From NCBI GenBank assembly GCA_033629205.1, contig CM066164.1:15171454-15235453 (forward strand): DNA of 64,000 nt, read 5' to 3'. Below the pieces are notes generated by a model. The model saw nothing but the letters and a program-made list of their open reading frames with translations, was not told the origin of the DNA and searched no databases. This stretch comes from Lithocarpus polystachyus. Lineage: Eukaryota > Streptophyta > Magnoliopsida > Fagales > Fagaceae. The position numbers were made by a program, and so were the translations under genes. Shown piece by piece: positions 33,173 to 44,358 of the stretch (position 1 is its first letter; every line of letters starts with the position of its first letter).

Positions 33173-35330
33173 TTAATAAGGGTATTTTGCTTTAAAGAAG
33201 TCAGCCTCCACTATTGATGTAAAACCAAAATAAAAATCAAATTGAACAAGGGAATTTATATTTGATGTTAAATGCTCCAAAGTTGCATAAATGGCATTAC
33301 AATGAGGATGAGTTCTATCTTCTATAGAGAACACATGTATTTTGCTTTCCAACTCAAGCCAACTACACCCAGGAGCCTTTCTCACGCCTAAGCTCCTTAA
33401 TCTCTTCCTCACATTCATCTTCTCTCCCCATTTGCCCAATATCAAATGCTTGTTAGATAGAATAACATGAGCAGATACTGCCTTAGGATCCAAATAGAAG
33501 ATCTTCTCAGCCACACTCCTAATCAACTCCATTTTTGTCCAAAACCAACATGCACTAAGTAAAGCTCCCCAGACAACCCCATCTGCTTCAATAGGCATTG
33601 CTTTTATGAACTCCTCAGCTTCTTATAGATAGCCTGAACGGCCAAGAAGATCCACCACACAAGCATAGTGTTCCAAAGTTTGTGTTACTCCATAACTTTT
33701 TTGCATTAAGAGGAAAAATTTCATCCCTTCATCAACTAGACCAGCACAACCATAAGCAGACAGAATCCCCAAGAAGGTAGCTCCATTAGGAACAACTCCT
33801 TGCTTTAACATTTCCTCAAAGAATAAAATTGCTTTGGAGTCAAGCCTATGATGTGCATATCCATTGACAAGAGGTGTCCACGCTGCCACATTGGGTGAAG
33901 AGATGATACTAAATGATTTTTGTGCATTGGGGATGCTCCCACATTTGGAGTACATATCTACAAGGTATGTTCCAACATAAGCATTTGATTCAAATGGCGT
34001 TTTGATCACATGGGCATGAAGTAATTCTCCTAGTTGAAGAGATCCAAGGCATGTACAAGCATGAAAAAAAGCAGAGACAGTAGGTCTAGTATGGTCTGTT
34101 TACAATCTGTGCATGGTCACATATAGTTTGAAAGCCTCTTCATGTCGATGATTTTGAATATAACCTGACATCATTGAATTCCATGTCACTGGGTTTCTTT
34201 CCCCTTTTGTTTCTTCAAACAGCTTCAAAGCTTTATCAATTTCTCCATTCCCGGAATACACAAAAATCATAGTATTCAAAGAAATTATAGTTTTTTCTGT
34301 CATTCTATTAAACAGTTTCTCAGATTCCTTAACTTGGCCACTCATTGCATAACCTTTAATCATCAAATTATATGATACTGGACTCTTTTCAACTAGCCTA
34401 CCAAAAATAAACTCAGCATCTACAATCCTACCCATAAATATGAGCCCTCCAATAAGTGAATTTGAAGCATTTAAACCTGGGTTTCCCATCCAATCATAAA
34501 CTCTCTGGGCCTCATCAATAACTTCACAATCACAATAGAATTCAATTAATGCACTAGCAATAGAGTGATCAAATTCAAACCCGTATTTTATCAAAAGCCC
34601 ATGAGCAATCCTCCCTTCTCTTAGGCTTCCTAGTCTTCCACAAGCCCTTATAACACAATCCAAAGTAAACTCATTAGGCTCCACCTCACCACTCCCCCTC
34701 ATCCTCCTAAACAACTCTAAAGCAGTAAAGCCCATTCACACTCATCCTCCCTCCTCGCATTTCCAGAAATCAATGTAGTCCATGCCACAACATCCCTAGA
34801 TGGCATCTTATTAAACACATCCAAAGCCTCGCTCATCAAGTTACATCGCACATACCCCACCAGCATCAAACTCCACAACAACTCATTTTCACCGTGCAAC
34901 TCATCAAACACCCGCTTTGCTCCTTCAATATCAATACAACTTGCATAAAGGTACAACAATGCACTACCCAAAAGCTCAAATCTCTCAAACCCAGATTTCA
35001 AAACTAGACAATGTAGCTCTTCTCCCTCACAAACTGACTGGGAACGCGCACATACACTTAACGTAGTCGAAAAAGTGGTCTCATTAAGCTTTATATTACT
35101 ACAGTGCATAATGGAAGTTAGTTTCAGAGCTTCATAGTATTGCCACCATTTGGAGTAACCTAATATCATGGTGTTCCATGAGACAACAATTCGTCGAGGC
35201 ATTTCATCGAACAGGTTCTGAGCAAAGTCGAGCTGGCCATTTTTGAAGTACTTAATTATAGAAATGTTGGTAGAAACTATGTAGTTGTGAGGGGCTTGTG
35301 GAGATTGACAAACGGTTGTGAAGAACTTGA
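33173..35330 (-). pseudogene. Pentatricopeptide repeat protein (PLS, E/E+ class), broken
   Basis: PPR proteins bind organelle RNA; PLS-class members usually act in editing or processing in mitochondria or chloroplasts. Repeats are readable from about 35330 down to 33600: NISIIKYFKNGQLDFAQNLF, VSWNTMILGYSK, AKRVFDELHG, VVAWTTLISGNAR, VTWNSMMSGYIQ, AAWTPLVNGYAH, EHYACVVDLLGRSG. An E/E+ tail follows (SVRKAPGCSWLELE-type, here GVRKAPGCSWLELESKIHVF) with no DYW domain. Defects: a frameshift near 34725, where GCTTTACT looks duplicated; a TAA near 34105; a TAA near 33622; and no in-frame ATG before 35202 in a repeat-encoding frame. It is probably a pseudogene. Confidence 0.88.
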
Positions 35331-36352
35331 AACTCTTCCTCCAGAGACTCCGCTTCCAGGTTCCTAGAAATGAATGCTTCAGCTACATTAAGTGTGCTTA
35401 TCACCTTGTTGGCATATGCATCAGCGAAAGAAACAGAGAGCTCAAACGCACTGTTTTTCCTGATTGAAAGAAGTTCAAGAAAATCATTTACTCATTGATT
35501 TATGTCTGTGCTATTTTTCATTCTTCACTTCACACGGACATGAAAAATATTAGTTATGGCATTATGAGTTAGCAATGTGGGCAAGTCCCAATTTTGTTTT
35601 GTTAAATTTGTGTGACATTTTTATTATATTATGTATCTTTTATCTCCATCTTTTTGTCTCTTTTTTTTTTTTTTTTTTTATCTCTGTCACTCACCCTCTG
35701 CCCCAAACACACTATTACCCAATAGGCCAATAATTATAGCTTCATTCACAAATCACAACTCACATCTCACTGTCTCAATCACTCAGCAGTTGCAAAAACA
35801 AATAACAGTCTCGGATTCACAAACATTATAAACGTATGGAGTGGAGAGAGAAAAATCATATCAAAATTAATGTTAAGTTATGAGGTTGAAGGAGAAAAAA
35901 AAAAACTTGAAATAGGCAGAGACTGGGATTCGGGATGGAAATTGAGGCTGCCGCAGCCGGTGTCGGAGTGGGGTGGGCAGTCAAGCCACCGGCGGCAACT
36001 GGAGGCGTGCGTGATGCGTGGGTCAATGGCAGCGGCCTGTGTCTCGCATGGATGGCCGGTGGAGTGGCTGATGGCTGTGGCGGGGCAGCAAGCCGGCGAG
36101 TCTCTCTTCTCTAGTCTATCGTCTCTGTCTCTCGGTCTCTCTCGACTCTCTATTTATTTAATTTTTTTTTTCTGAATTTGGTTTGTGACGTTAATGGTTA
36201 ATGGGTTTTAATTTTTTTTGGATTGGTCTGGGCTGTGGGTTAATATCTTAGGAGAGGGGGACCCAACTATAAAAAAAACCCAAAATATACCTAATAAGTT
36301 TTTTTTTTTGGGCAGAGCGCCGGGGCTCCTTGGGACCTTTCCTGGGTCCGTC

Positions 36353-36386
<34 letters not shown>

Positions 36387-37174
36387 AAGAGAAAACTCAG
36401 ATCTTTTTAGATAGATAGAAAGAGAGAGGATGGCTGAAAATCTTTGTTTGGATTTGAGAGAGGAGAAACACAATACACACGGAATTAAATTGATCCATTT
36501 TCCTTATAAGAGCTTCTTCTTAGTTTGTAAAACCATGTCTTGTGTTGTACTCTTCTTTATCGTATATTTTATTTAATTGATATTACATATAAATATAATA
36601 TATTATTACTTATTAATTTGAAAAAAATTATATAATTAGCTATTTATTTATATTTATTTTTGGATTCAATAATTGTTGTCTTACTGATCTCTAAACTATT
36701 AATAATTTTTTTAAACTATTGTACAGTATAGTTGTACTGTATACTAAATTATATTTAGAATATTATTTTAGATTATTGTATATAATATGAAAATTGTGAA
36801 TGCAGATATATATATATATATATATATATATAATCATTTTATTTTTTACTCCCTTATCAACAAATTCCTAGCTCCGACACTATTGACTCACCTAGAAAAA
36901 AAATCATGGTGCCGCCAATAGTTACATTCTACATTTATTTTAGTATAAATTTGTTATTTTTCCTTGGTTCTAGGTTCTAGTGTGAATCCTTTTTTTATAA
37001 TTTGAAATCCGTGTTTCTCAGTATATATTTTTCATGTTTCCTTGGTTGTTTGGAGCAGTGGTTGTTTACAAAAACAATACATACTGCATTTTGAAATTGA
37101 AGATGAGAGACCAAATGAATAAGCTTAATGGAACTTGACATGACATATTTTTATGTCTTCTCTTATATACCTTC
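35331..37174. other. Intergenic with GC-rich patch and microsatellites
   Basis: 35252-35491 (minus) has an 80-codon open stretch without a start that overlaps the PPR N-terminus; I do not recognise it. 35920-36090 is unusually GC-rich (CCGCAGCCGGTGTCGG) and could be a transposon fragment. There is a GA run at 36355-36380 and a TA run at 36806-36831. No gene is supported. Confidence 0.45.
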
Positions 37175-37177
37175 TCA

Positions 37178-38887
37178 GAGCACTTGCAGCAGTGGAGCTA
37201 AATAACTATATTGTTATTTTAGCTCCACCAATATATCAAAACTCGCACACAGCAGTGGAGCCATCCTTATATTTTTTTTGCTAAAGTGCTACAGTGCAAA
37301 TCTATCTATAGATGTGCACTATAGCTGAAATCTAAAACCAAAAAATGATTTTTTATTCAGCCCGATTAAAATATTCTTTCTTTCTTGATTTTTTTTTCCT
37401 TTCTTTTATTCTCCTTGCTGTTCCTCTCATCCGCCTCAGACGGTCACTCCTTACTCCTCTCACAACGTCTCAATACTCCTCTCACAATGCCTCAAGCTCT
37501 CACATCTCCTCAACACCATCTCCACCGTCTCATCTGTCACACTCAAGCTCTCACCATCCCTGTTTACCGCCGCCAGCCCGACCCACCAGCCGTCCCAAGC
37601 CACCGATCAGCCCCAGCCGTCCCACTTCTCTTCCGCCGATCCACTTTAGGTTAGTTGTCTCTGTCTTCTTCATGTGAATGCTTGGGATTTTTTATTTGGG
37701 TATAACATCAAAGAATGGGTATATTGCTATTGAATGTGGGATTTTTTATTTGGGTAAAAGATCAAAGAATGTGTTCAATGATTTCTTTTTCTTGTTCTTT
37801 CAGTTTATTATTTTAGATGCAATAATTTTTTTGCTGTTCTTGCTCAATGAAAAGTTCTGTCATTTGATCTCAGAGCATCCATTCGTTTTGATTCAGAGCT
37901 TCCATGAATGGACAGAATGTATTTGTATTGGAATGTATTGGGAATTTTCTGTTTACAGGAATTTGTTGTGTGGTTTTCATGTAATAGAAGTTCTTGTCCT
38001 AATTTTATATTCTGTTGCACAAAACCATAAACAGAAGCACACAAAAAGGATTTCTTGTGGTCATTTTAATGAAATTAAGCTATATATCAAGTTAAGTATT
38101 ATTGAAGATGAGCGGGATGATAATGAAGTGGTAGACTTGGATTATGAACAAATTGATGGAGTAGATAATCCTCCTCTGCAAGTGTTACATGAACAAAGTG
38201 ATGGATTTCTGGCTTACATTGAGAGGTATGGACACATTAGAGACCGAGAAATTCATTTTTAACTCCAGTCGGACCTCATTGAACATTAATGACAATTGCA
38301 AGGTGAGTCATAGGAACTTTCTTGTTTGTATGTCGAGAAGTATGAGTCATAGGAGCTTGTGTGAGCGTGTGAGTTTTATTGAAATTTGGTTTGAGTTATG
38401 TATGTGAGTAATCTATGGACTACATTGTTCTTACTATAATATATGTTCTATTTTATATGTTTTCTTATAAAATTCATCCATTTCATAGTTCAATTGTTTC
38501 AAGATTGCTTCGGGATAATTGAGACGATAATAGGCTATCATGATGATTGAGAAATTTTTTTAGTAAAATAAAAAATATATAAGTATAATTTGGGGTTAAA
38601 AAAATCATTTGTTAATACTAGACGATTATTTGCTATCATGTGGTGGCGGCGGCGGCGGCAGCTATGATAGCAGTGACGATTGCAAGTGGTTATGATTGTT
38701 GTTTATTGTAATTGATATATTATTTTATTGTAGTGGTTATATTATTTTATTGTGATGTTTATATTATTTTATTGTATTGAAAGCTAAAATAAATCCACTG
38801 CTGCAGCATGTGTGTAGATAAAATAGATAAAGTAACTTTTGGTAGAGCTAAAAAGCTAAATTTTTAGCTCCACTGCTGTGGATGCTC
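37178..38887 (+). mobile_element. Harbinger-type DNA transposon, 1710 bp, TSD TCA
   Basis: The ends GAGCACTTGCAGCAGTGGAG and, reversed, GAGCATCCACAGCAGTGGAG form the inverted repeats, flanked by TCA at 37175-37177 and 38888-38890. The interior has a Ser/Pro-rich leader-like tract (37440-37660) and, near the right end, the C-terminus of a Harbinger transposase. It is an internally deleted relative of an autonomous element. Its termini match the element at 4676-5726. Confidence 0.82.
38090..38289 (+). pseudogene. C-terminal remnant of Harbinger transposase
   Basis: The frame reads SIIEDERDDNEVVDLDYEQ, then VLHEQSDGFLAYIERYGHIR and DREIHF. After a TAA at 38260-38262 it continues LQSDLIEH to another TAA. 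This IIEDERD ... HxxIRDxExH ... LQxDLxEHLW pattern is the usual C-terminal end of plant PIF/Harbinger DDE transposases (HARBI1-like). Both stops could be CAA-to-TAA or small losses. The catalytic DDE core upstream is not present. Confidence 0.75.
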
Positions 38888-38890
38888 TCA

Positions 38891-39443
38891 GAAAAATACA
38901 AGTCACAAATGGATTGTATTTGTTGAGAATTTACTCATTTTTCCTGGAGGACCTTGTCATTCATGTGTTTCTCGGCTTGATTCAAAAGACCCAATTGTTT
39001 TGTTTTGTTTCTTTTTTTTTTTTTTTTTAAGAAGTCAATCACAAAAGATTCTTTTGGCCCAACCCAATTGATCAACACAAACTTATTTAACCGACCGCAC
39101 CAACGTTACAACAGCTGACCCAAAGCGGTCGGCCAGGGCCCAACCCAGTCTTGAGCGGGGTCTTGGAATTGGGCCAACATTTCTATGTGGTTTGGTGCTA
39201 AAATGGTCAATTCTACTAATTGGCCCAAACCATTTAGACCCTGCCTGTTATTGTTAGACAACAAAAGATACTTTGTTATTTCCACAAAATAAATAAATTG
39301 ATAATTGTAAGAGAATAAGCTAGTAGCTCCAAATTAAATGGTAAAACTTACGAACATTTCAAGTCTTGTTCACTTTAGACTTGTTCATTTTATGATTCAG
39401 ATTTTGTTTTACAAATCTTATAATTGATATGGCAATATGTATA
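38891..39443. other. Intergenic, no gene seen
   Basis: Moderately AT-rich. The segment 39060-39240 is rich in GGCCCAA / TTGGGCC-type words but has no frame or boundary I can support. Confidence 0.45.
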
Positions 39444-40277
39444 TTGCTAGATCCAAAAAATAAAAATTGAACCATGTAATGAATAGAATTTGAAATGTAG
39501 AGGATTATATTCTCTTTTTCCTTGGAGCCCATTTCTCATATTTCCCAATTAAATTTAATTGTGTGGTAGTATTACTTCATAAATAATAAAATGAAACTTG
39601 GCTACAAACTTGGTTGTAATCAATAGCTACAACTTTACTCAAGATCTTTTTATTGGATGTGAATTTCGACAAATCTACCATAAAATAACATTTTCTTTTT
39701 ATATTCTCTATCCTTGCAAAATTTTCAGAAGATCAAAAATCAATAATTATGTTATAATCAAATAATTAAATTTCAAGTTTTTTTAAGTCTAAAATTATGT
39801 ATAAAAATAAGTTTATGGATTAAATAATAAATAATATTTGATTGTCACACAATTAAACATTTGCTAGATCCAAAAAATAAAAATTGAACCATATAATGAA
39901 TAGAATTTGAAATGTAGAGGATTATATTCTCTTTTTCCTTGGAGCCCATTTCTCATATTTCCCAATTAAATTTAATTGTGTGGTAGTATTACTTCATAAA
40001 TAATAGAACAAAACTTGGCTACAAACTTGGTTGTAACCAATAGCTACAACTTTACTCAAGATCTTTTTATTGGATGTGAATTTCGACAAATCCACCATAG
40101 AATACCATTTTCTTTTTATATTCTCTATCCTTACAAAATTTTCAGAAGATCAAAAATCAATAATTATTTTATCAATCAAATATTTAAATTTCAAGTTTTT
40201 TTAAGTCTAAAATTATGCATAAAATTAAGTTTATGGATCAAATAATAAATAATATCTGATTGTCACACAATTAAACA
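39444..40277 (+). repeat. Tandem duplication, unit 417 bp
   Basis: 39444-39860 and 39861-40277 both start TTGCTAGATCCAAAAAATAA and end CACACAATTAAACAT. They are very similar by eye, with scattered substitutions (for example ATGTAATG versus ATATAATG). The second copy contains a chance 76-codon frame that the first lacks. Non-coding. Confidence 0.92.
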
Positions 40278-40752
40278 TGTTTGTTAAGAACATAAAAAAC
40301 ATACAATCCAATAGTTAGATTTTCAAAATATATAATCATGCTAGTTTTTTTAATAGGGATTATAGCTGTGGACTACAACCAAATTTGAAGCTAAGTTTTG
40401 TCCAAAATAATATAGTTGAATCTACTTATTGTTACTGAAAAATAATATTTCTTGAAGTTTATTGGTTAATGCAGCCACATAATTAAACTTAAATAGGAAA
40501 CTCAAAGTATACTTGATTAATTGTTCTTAAATTTTGTCATTCATGATTACGTTAGAACAAATCAATCACATCTCCATTTATCAACTTCTTTTATTGGAGT
40601 AGCTAAAGTTTTATTTTTGGATCACCACAATTTGAAATTACTTTTTTTTTTTTTTTTTTATGTAATCTAAAAAGTCCAATGATCATGGCAGGAAATTTAT
40701 TCCCCCGGCTTCAAAAGAAATTATTGATAAACCCCACAATCCATCCCACTTT

Positions 40753-41079
40753 CGCTCTGTTTGTTTCAATAATGATGTTTTCTAGAAAATGAGTCATTTT
40801 TTAAGAAGCATTTTCTATAAAACTATCTCATTTTTCAATGTTTAGTAGCAACTTTAAATGAATTGAAAAACAACCTCCTAACTTCCCTTATTTAGCTTGC
40901 TGTGAGATAGAGTTGTTTTCCAAAAAAAATTTATGGAAAAAAATCTTTAAAAATAAGTCATACTTTTTTTATTGACCAAAGATAGTTTTCCTTTGACTCA
41001 TCTTTTTTTATGCTACCAAACACTAAAAAATAAAGAAAACTATCTTTACACAAAGTTTTCCATCGAAACAAATGGAGCG
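40753..41079. mobile_element. MITE-like inverted-repeat element, 327 bp
   Basis: The left CGCTCTGTTTGTTTCAATAA and the reverse complement of the right end, CGCTCCATTTGTTTCGATGG, are similar, and both inner arms continue into TTTTC-rich sequence. A clean target duplication was not found (only TTT on each side), so the superfamily is open. Confidence 0.6.
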
Positions 41080-41598
41080 TTTGTTTTTACTCAAATCACC
41101 AATCTCCAAGCGTTGAAGTGAATGACCAAGAATGAATTTAATGTAACTCAAGTAACTCACTTGTAGCAATAGTAGGGCCGGCTCAATAGTGCTCAATAGT
41201 GTTCAATCATTTATAAAATTTTAGTTCTTTTATAAAGGGAGATGAGGCCTTTTTTACCTAGGCAATTTTTTTTTTTGGTTGTGGGGCCTTAGGGCGGCCC
41301 TGAGCAACAGAAAAACCAACTCTAACCCATTCCAACAAAACATTCCTCCGATCAATAGAATCGAAAGGCTAGAAGTCATCCCAATGCCTCTCTAAAGTCA
41401 ACATAAGATGCAAAGACATCCAATCAAAAGGAAAAATAGTTTCACTCCACTATCTAGAACAAAGTAACTCAGAGTTCGAAGAGAAGGTTTATTTATTATT
41501 ATTTTTTTAATGAAAGGGCAATTTTAAGAGTAATGCTACAAACAAAACACTTTTACAACAAAACCTAGGTGGCAAATTGTTAAAGGCATATAAAAAAG
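41080..41598. other. Intergenic, no gene seen
   Basis: Contains GTAGGGCCGGCTCAATAGTG and GGGGCCTTAGGGCGGCCCTGAG, about 110 bp apart, which look like ends of a short unclassified insertion. No gene. Confidence 0.35.
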
Positions 41599-41708
41599 TG
41601 TTATGAACCTAGTAGTTCCTAATGACGATGGATAGGAACTGTAGGGCGATGGATAGAGATTACAAAGAAATTGACTTAATTCGAGGTAGTTTTATTCCAT
41701 TGAAAAAT

Positions 41709-41757
<49 letters not shown>

Positions 41758-42161
41758 CAATCAGTTGGTTTATTCTTCAATGATATCTAATGTTGAATTA
41801 CAATCATTTATTTATAAAAAATTAGCTCTAATCTCATTGGCCCACATGACTTAAGATAATTGGCTAATTAATTTAACATGTGCTCTATGAATTAATCTAT
41901 GCGTTAAATGAGTTACATGTGCTCAAATCCTAACTAATTCATCCTTACCTTAACTAACTAACTAACTAACTTAATGAATTACAACAACTATTAGGTGATT
42001 ACCATTAGGAACCTATAGGTAGAACTCATTCTTGAAAATCGGCTTGCAAGGGGAGGTGCCTAAGATCTTATATACACATGTTTAAACTTAAACTTAAGCA
42101 ATGTGGGACACTAGGATCATAAAAATTACAAGGCATATGACATAATTTGGGGTTCCTATCA
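41599..42161 (-). repeat. 3' LTR of the short element
   Basis: 563 bp. On plus it runs TGTTATGAACC ... GGTTCCTATCA. It carries a long GA microsatellite at 41710-41753, shared by the other LTR at 42919-42955. Confidence 0.75.
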
Positions 42162-42422
42162 CTCCCTTTCAAAAAACCTTGCCCACAAGGTATTGTTGTG
42201 GTTGTCATCTACATCAAAGGAATTCTTTCAATGAACCAGTACAATATTCATGCACTTCTCTTTGACAAGTGCTCTCATGTATGACAGTTCCTTCTCCATA
42301 AATATTCAACATTTACTCAAATTCTTGAGCCTTCAATGGTTCTCCAATTTTCAAGCTCCCATTGTTTCTTTGGACCTTGGAATGTTTTTGGATCCTTAAG
42401 ACCTCATTGGATTCTAAAACCA

Positions 42423-42807
42423 TTAGAATTGTTGGCGCTTGCATCTTTGATTCTCAGTTACCATCACCTTTTTTGTTGGTTTTTTGGATTGAACTTTAAG
42501 GACAGTGTGTACATGAATATCATTATCCACTTTGACACAAAAATTAACGTCTCGATTTGCAACAACAGCAGTAGATTCTTGAAACCTGATTTGTTCTTCA
42601 AGTTTTATTGAATCAAGAGATTGTAACTTCTTTTCCGTCATGTTCTCGACATCCTCCTTTAGTTTTGAGAGTTCTTTTTTCATAGCCTTGTGAGATTCGT
42701 GAAAGGCCTTGAAATTCTCATAAACTTTGTTGAACATTTGCCGCAATTCTAGAAAATATGATTGTAGGTCATCTTCACATGTGTCAAGATCGTTTGCTCT
42801 GATACCA
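42423..42807 (-). CDS. Coiled-coil ORF of the short LTR element
   Basis: From the primer site inward, the minus strand is open for about 125 codons: NDLDTCEDDLQSYFLELRQM, then a heptad-like segment (KAMKKELSKLKEDVENMTEK) predicted to be coiled coil, then a Lys-rich end. The frame is open back through the 5' LTR and there is no ATG just after the PBS. It may be a gag-like relic or a 5' fragment of a longer polyprotein. No zinc knuckle or enzymatic domain was seen. I do not assign a function. Confidence 0.35.
42796..42807 (-). promoter_or_regulatory. Primer binding site for initiator tRNA-Met
   Basis: The minus strand reads TGGTATCAGAGC, the standard plant retrotransposon primer site for initiator tRNA-Met, two bases inside the LTR that ends at 42810. 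Confidence 0.9.
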
Positions 42808-42809
42808 AA

Positions 42810-42912
42810 TGTTACAAACCTAGTGGTTCCTAATGAGAATGGATAGGAATTGTAGGGGGGTGGATATGAATTGTAGGAAAATTGACATAATTCGAGATAA
42901 TCACCCTCCATA

Positions 42913-42961
<49 letters not shown>

Positions 42962-43132
42962 AAAGAGATGCACTAAGCAATCAATTGGTTTATTCTTTAA
43001 TGATATCTAATATTAAATTATAATCATATATTTATATGAAACTAGCCCTAATCTCATTATCTGATATGACTTAAAATAATTGACTAATTAATTCAACATG
43101 TGCTTTATGAATTAAACCATGTGTTAAATGAG
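42810..43132 (-). repeat. 5' LTR of the short element, truncated
   Basis: Matches 41599 to about 41906 (GGTTCCTAATGA, GATAGGAAYTGTAGG, the GA run, CAATGATATCTAATRTT), then diverges after GTTAAATGAG. The outer part of the LTR is missing. Confidence 0.8.
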
Positions 43133-43292
43133 GACTCTCCTTTTATTTCTTCCTTTCTTTGGTGCAATATGCTGACTTGAATTTGCTAGTCCAAATTTAA
43201 TCTCAAGCTTTTTGTAAAGGCTTCATGCATGATTTTCTTCTATGATGACATATGCGAATTTTTTTTTTATCTTCTTTGAAAGCTTGAATGTG

Positions 43293-44335
43293 TGTGAAAA
43301 CACTAGCTGTTTAGACCCCCAAATTAAAACTCGCTTAGTTGATTTTACTCTAACTTCAACTAAGTGCAGAATAGTGTAAATGCAAGCGAAAAAATAATAA
43401 AACTATCCTAAGCCATATTCATCAAATCACAGTAGTAAAATAAAAGTTAAAAGAGTAGGGAAGAAGGATGCAAACACAAGATAACACCACTATGTGTTAT
43501 CAAAGAGGAAACTGAAGAACTCGGCAAAAAACCTCTCCGTCGCTCTCCAAGCGGTAAATCTATCCACTAGAGAATAAGTTGGAGTACACGAATAACAAAA
43601 AACCCTCCAAGCCTAGTCTACCCCATGTACTCAAGCTCTCCAAGCTTCTGCTACCAATTGACTTGACGAAGCCTTATTTTCTCTAGCTCTCTGGATCACG
43701 CAATTCAGCCCGATTACATCCCCTAAACAAATGGCTTCTTCCAATGCATCCCCGCAGCACCAAAACCTCACTTTACACTCAGGATGAGTGTGGTAAGTGT
43801 TTGGGCTATCAACCTCTCAAGGATTTGGATATGGAGAGGTAGGAGTTGAGGAAAACCATAATGGATTGTGTATAGGATTGTGGGTATAACAATCTCTAAC
43901 TCTCAAGGGTTATGGCTACGGTTTTCTCTCTAAAAAGCACTCCTCATAATATGTAGATAATGATGGTATATATAATGTGAGTAAAGAGATGGTGTATCAA
44001 ATATGACAAAATAGCAAAACAGAATGTTTTGCACGTATCTAGCAAGAAGATCTTACCCATGAAATACTCGCGAAAACCAGTTGTCACCATTTGTCATGAC
44101 TCTTTGCATTCCAGTCATATGCTGAGTACATGGCTTTACTTCATGGGAAGTCTTCTCGCGAGCTACCCATGAAAACTTCTTTGATATTCAATGATGTCTT
44201 GAGTCTTCACTCTCTCTCTTACACACAACCCATACAATGAAATCCCACATACAATACAGGGTACATAAGATTGAATAAAATTACAATCAAATTTGGCACG
44301 GAATTAAAGCCAACACAAAATAGTTGTAAATAACA
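43293..44335 (-). repeat. LTR of a minus-strand retroelement fragment
   Basis: On the minus strand it starts TGTTATTTACAACTATTTTG directly after a purine tract and ends near AGCTAGTGTTTTCACACACA. It is related to the solo LTR at 2815-3910: both contain TTGGCTTTA.TTCC.TGCCAAA and the segment GCTTGGAG.GCG.CGGAGAGG. Its low-coordinate boundary is approximate (CA dinucleotides in a GT repeat). It is the 3' LTR of the element whose ORF lies at 45222-46198. Confidence 0.65.
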
Positions 44336-44344
44336 ACTTTAAAA

Positions 44345-44358
44345 TCTCCCCCTTTGGC
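44345..44358 (-). promoter_or_regulatory. Polypurine tract of minus-strand element
   Basis: The minus strand reads CCAAAGGGGGAGATTTTAAAG just before the LTR. AAAGGGGGAGATT is the form seen in many plant copia PPTs. Confidence 0.65.

Larger units (their letters stand above)
41599..43132 (-). mobile_element. Short non-autonomous LTR retrotransposon
   Basis: Direct repeats (41599-42161 and 42810-43132) flank only about 650 bp. On the minus strand the order is LTR ending TTTGTAACA, primer site TGGTATCAGAGC, a coiled-coil-encoding stretch, purine tract GAAAGGGAG, then LTR starting TGATAGGAACC. That makes it a small LTR element (TRIM/LARD-like) in reverse orientation. Its 5' LTR is cut off at about 43132, so only one target-site flank is present. 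Confidence 0.8.

Noticed and set aside
35252..35491. 80-codon minus-strand stretch upstream of the PPR repeats (SVSFADAYANKVISTLNVAE)
   Set aside because: No ATG, no recognised domain, and it overlaps the frame that encodes the first PPR repeat. It could be an upstream exon, but I cannot support it.
37345..37677. Ser/Pro-rich frames in the Harbinger element
   Set aside because: Low-complexity leader-like sequence; both overlapping frames are open and neither resembles the transposase N-terminus.
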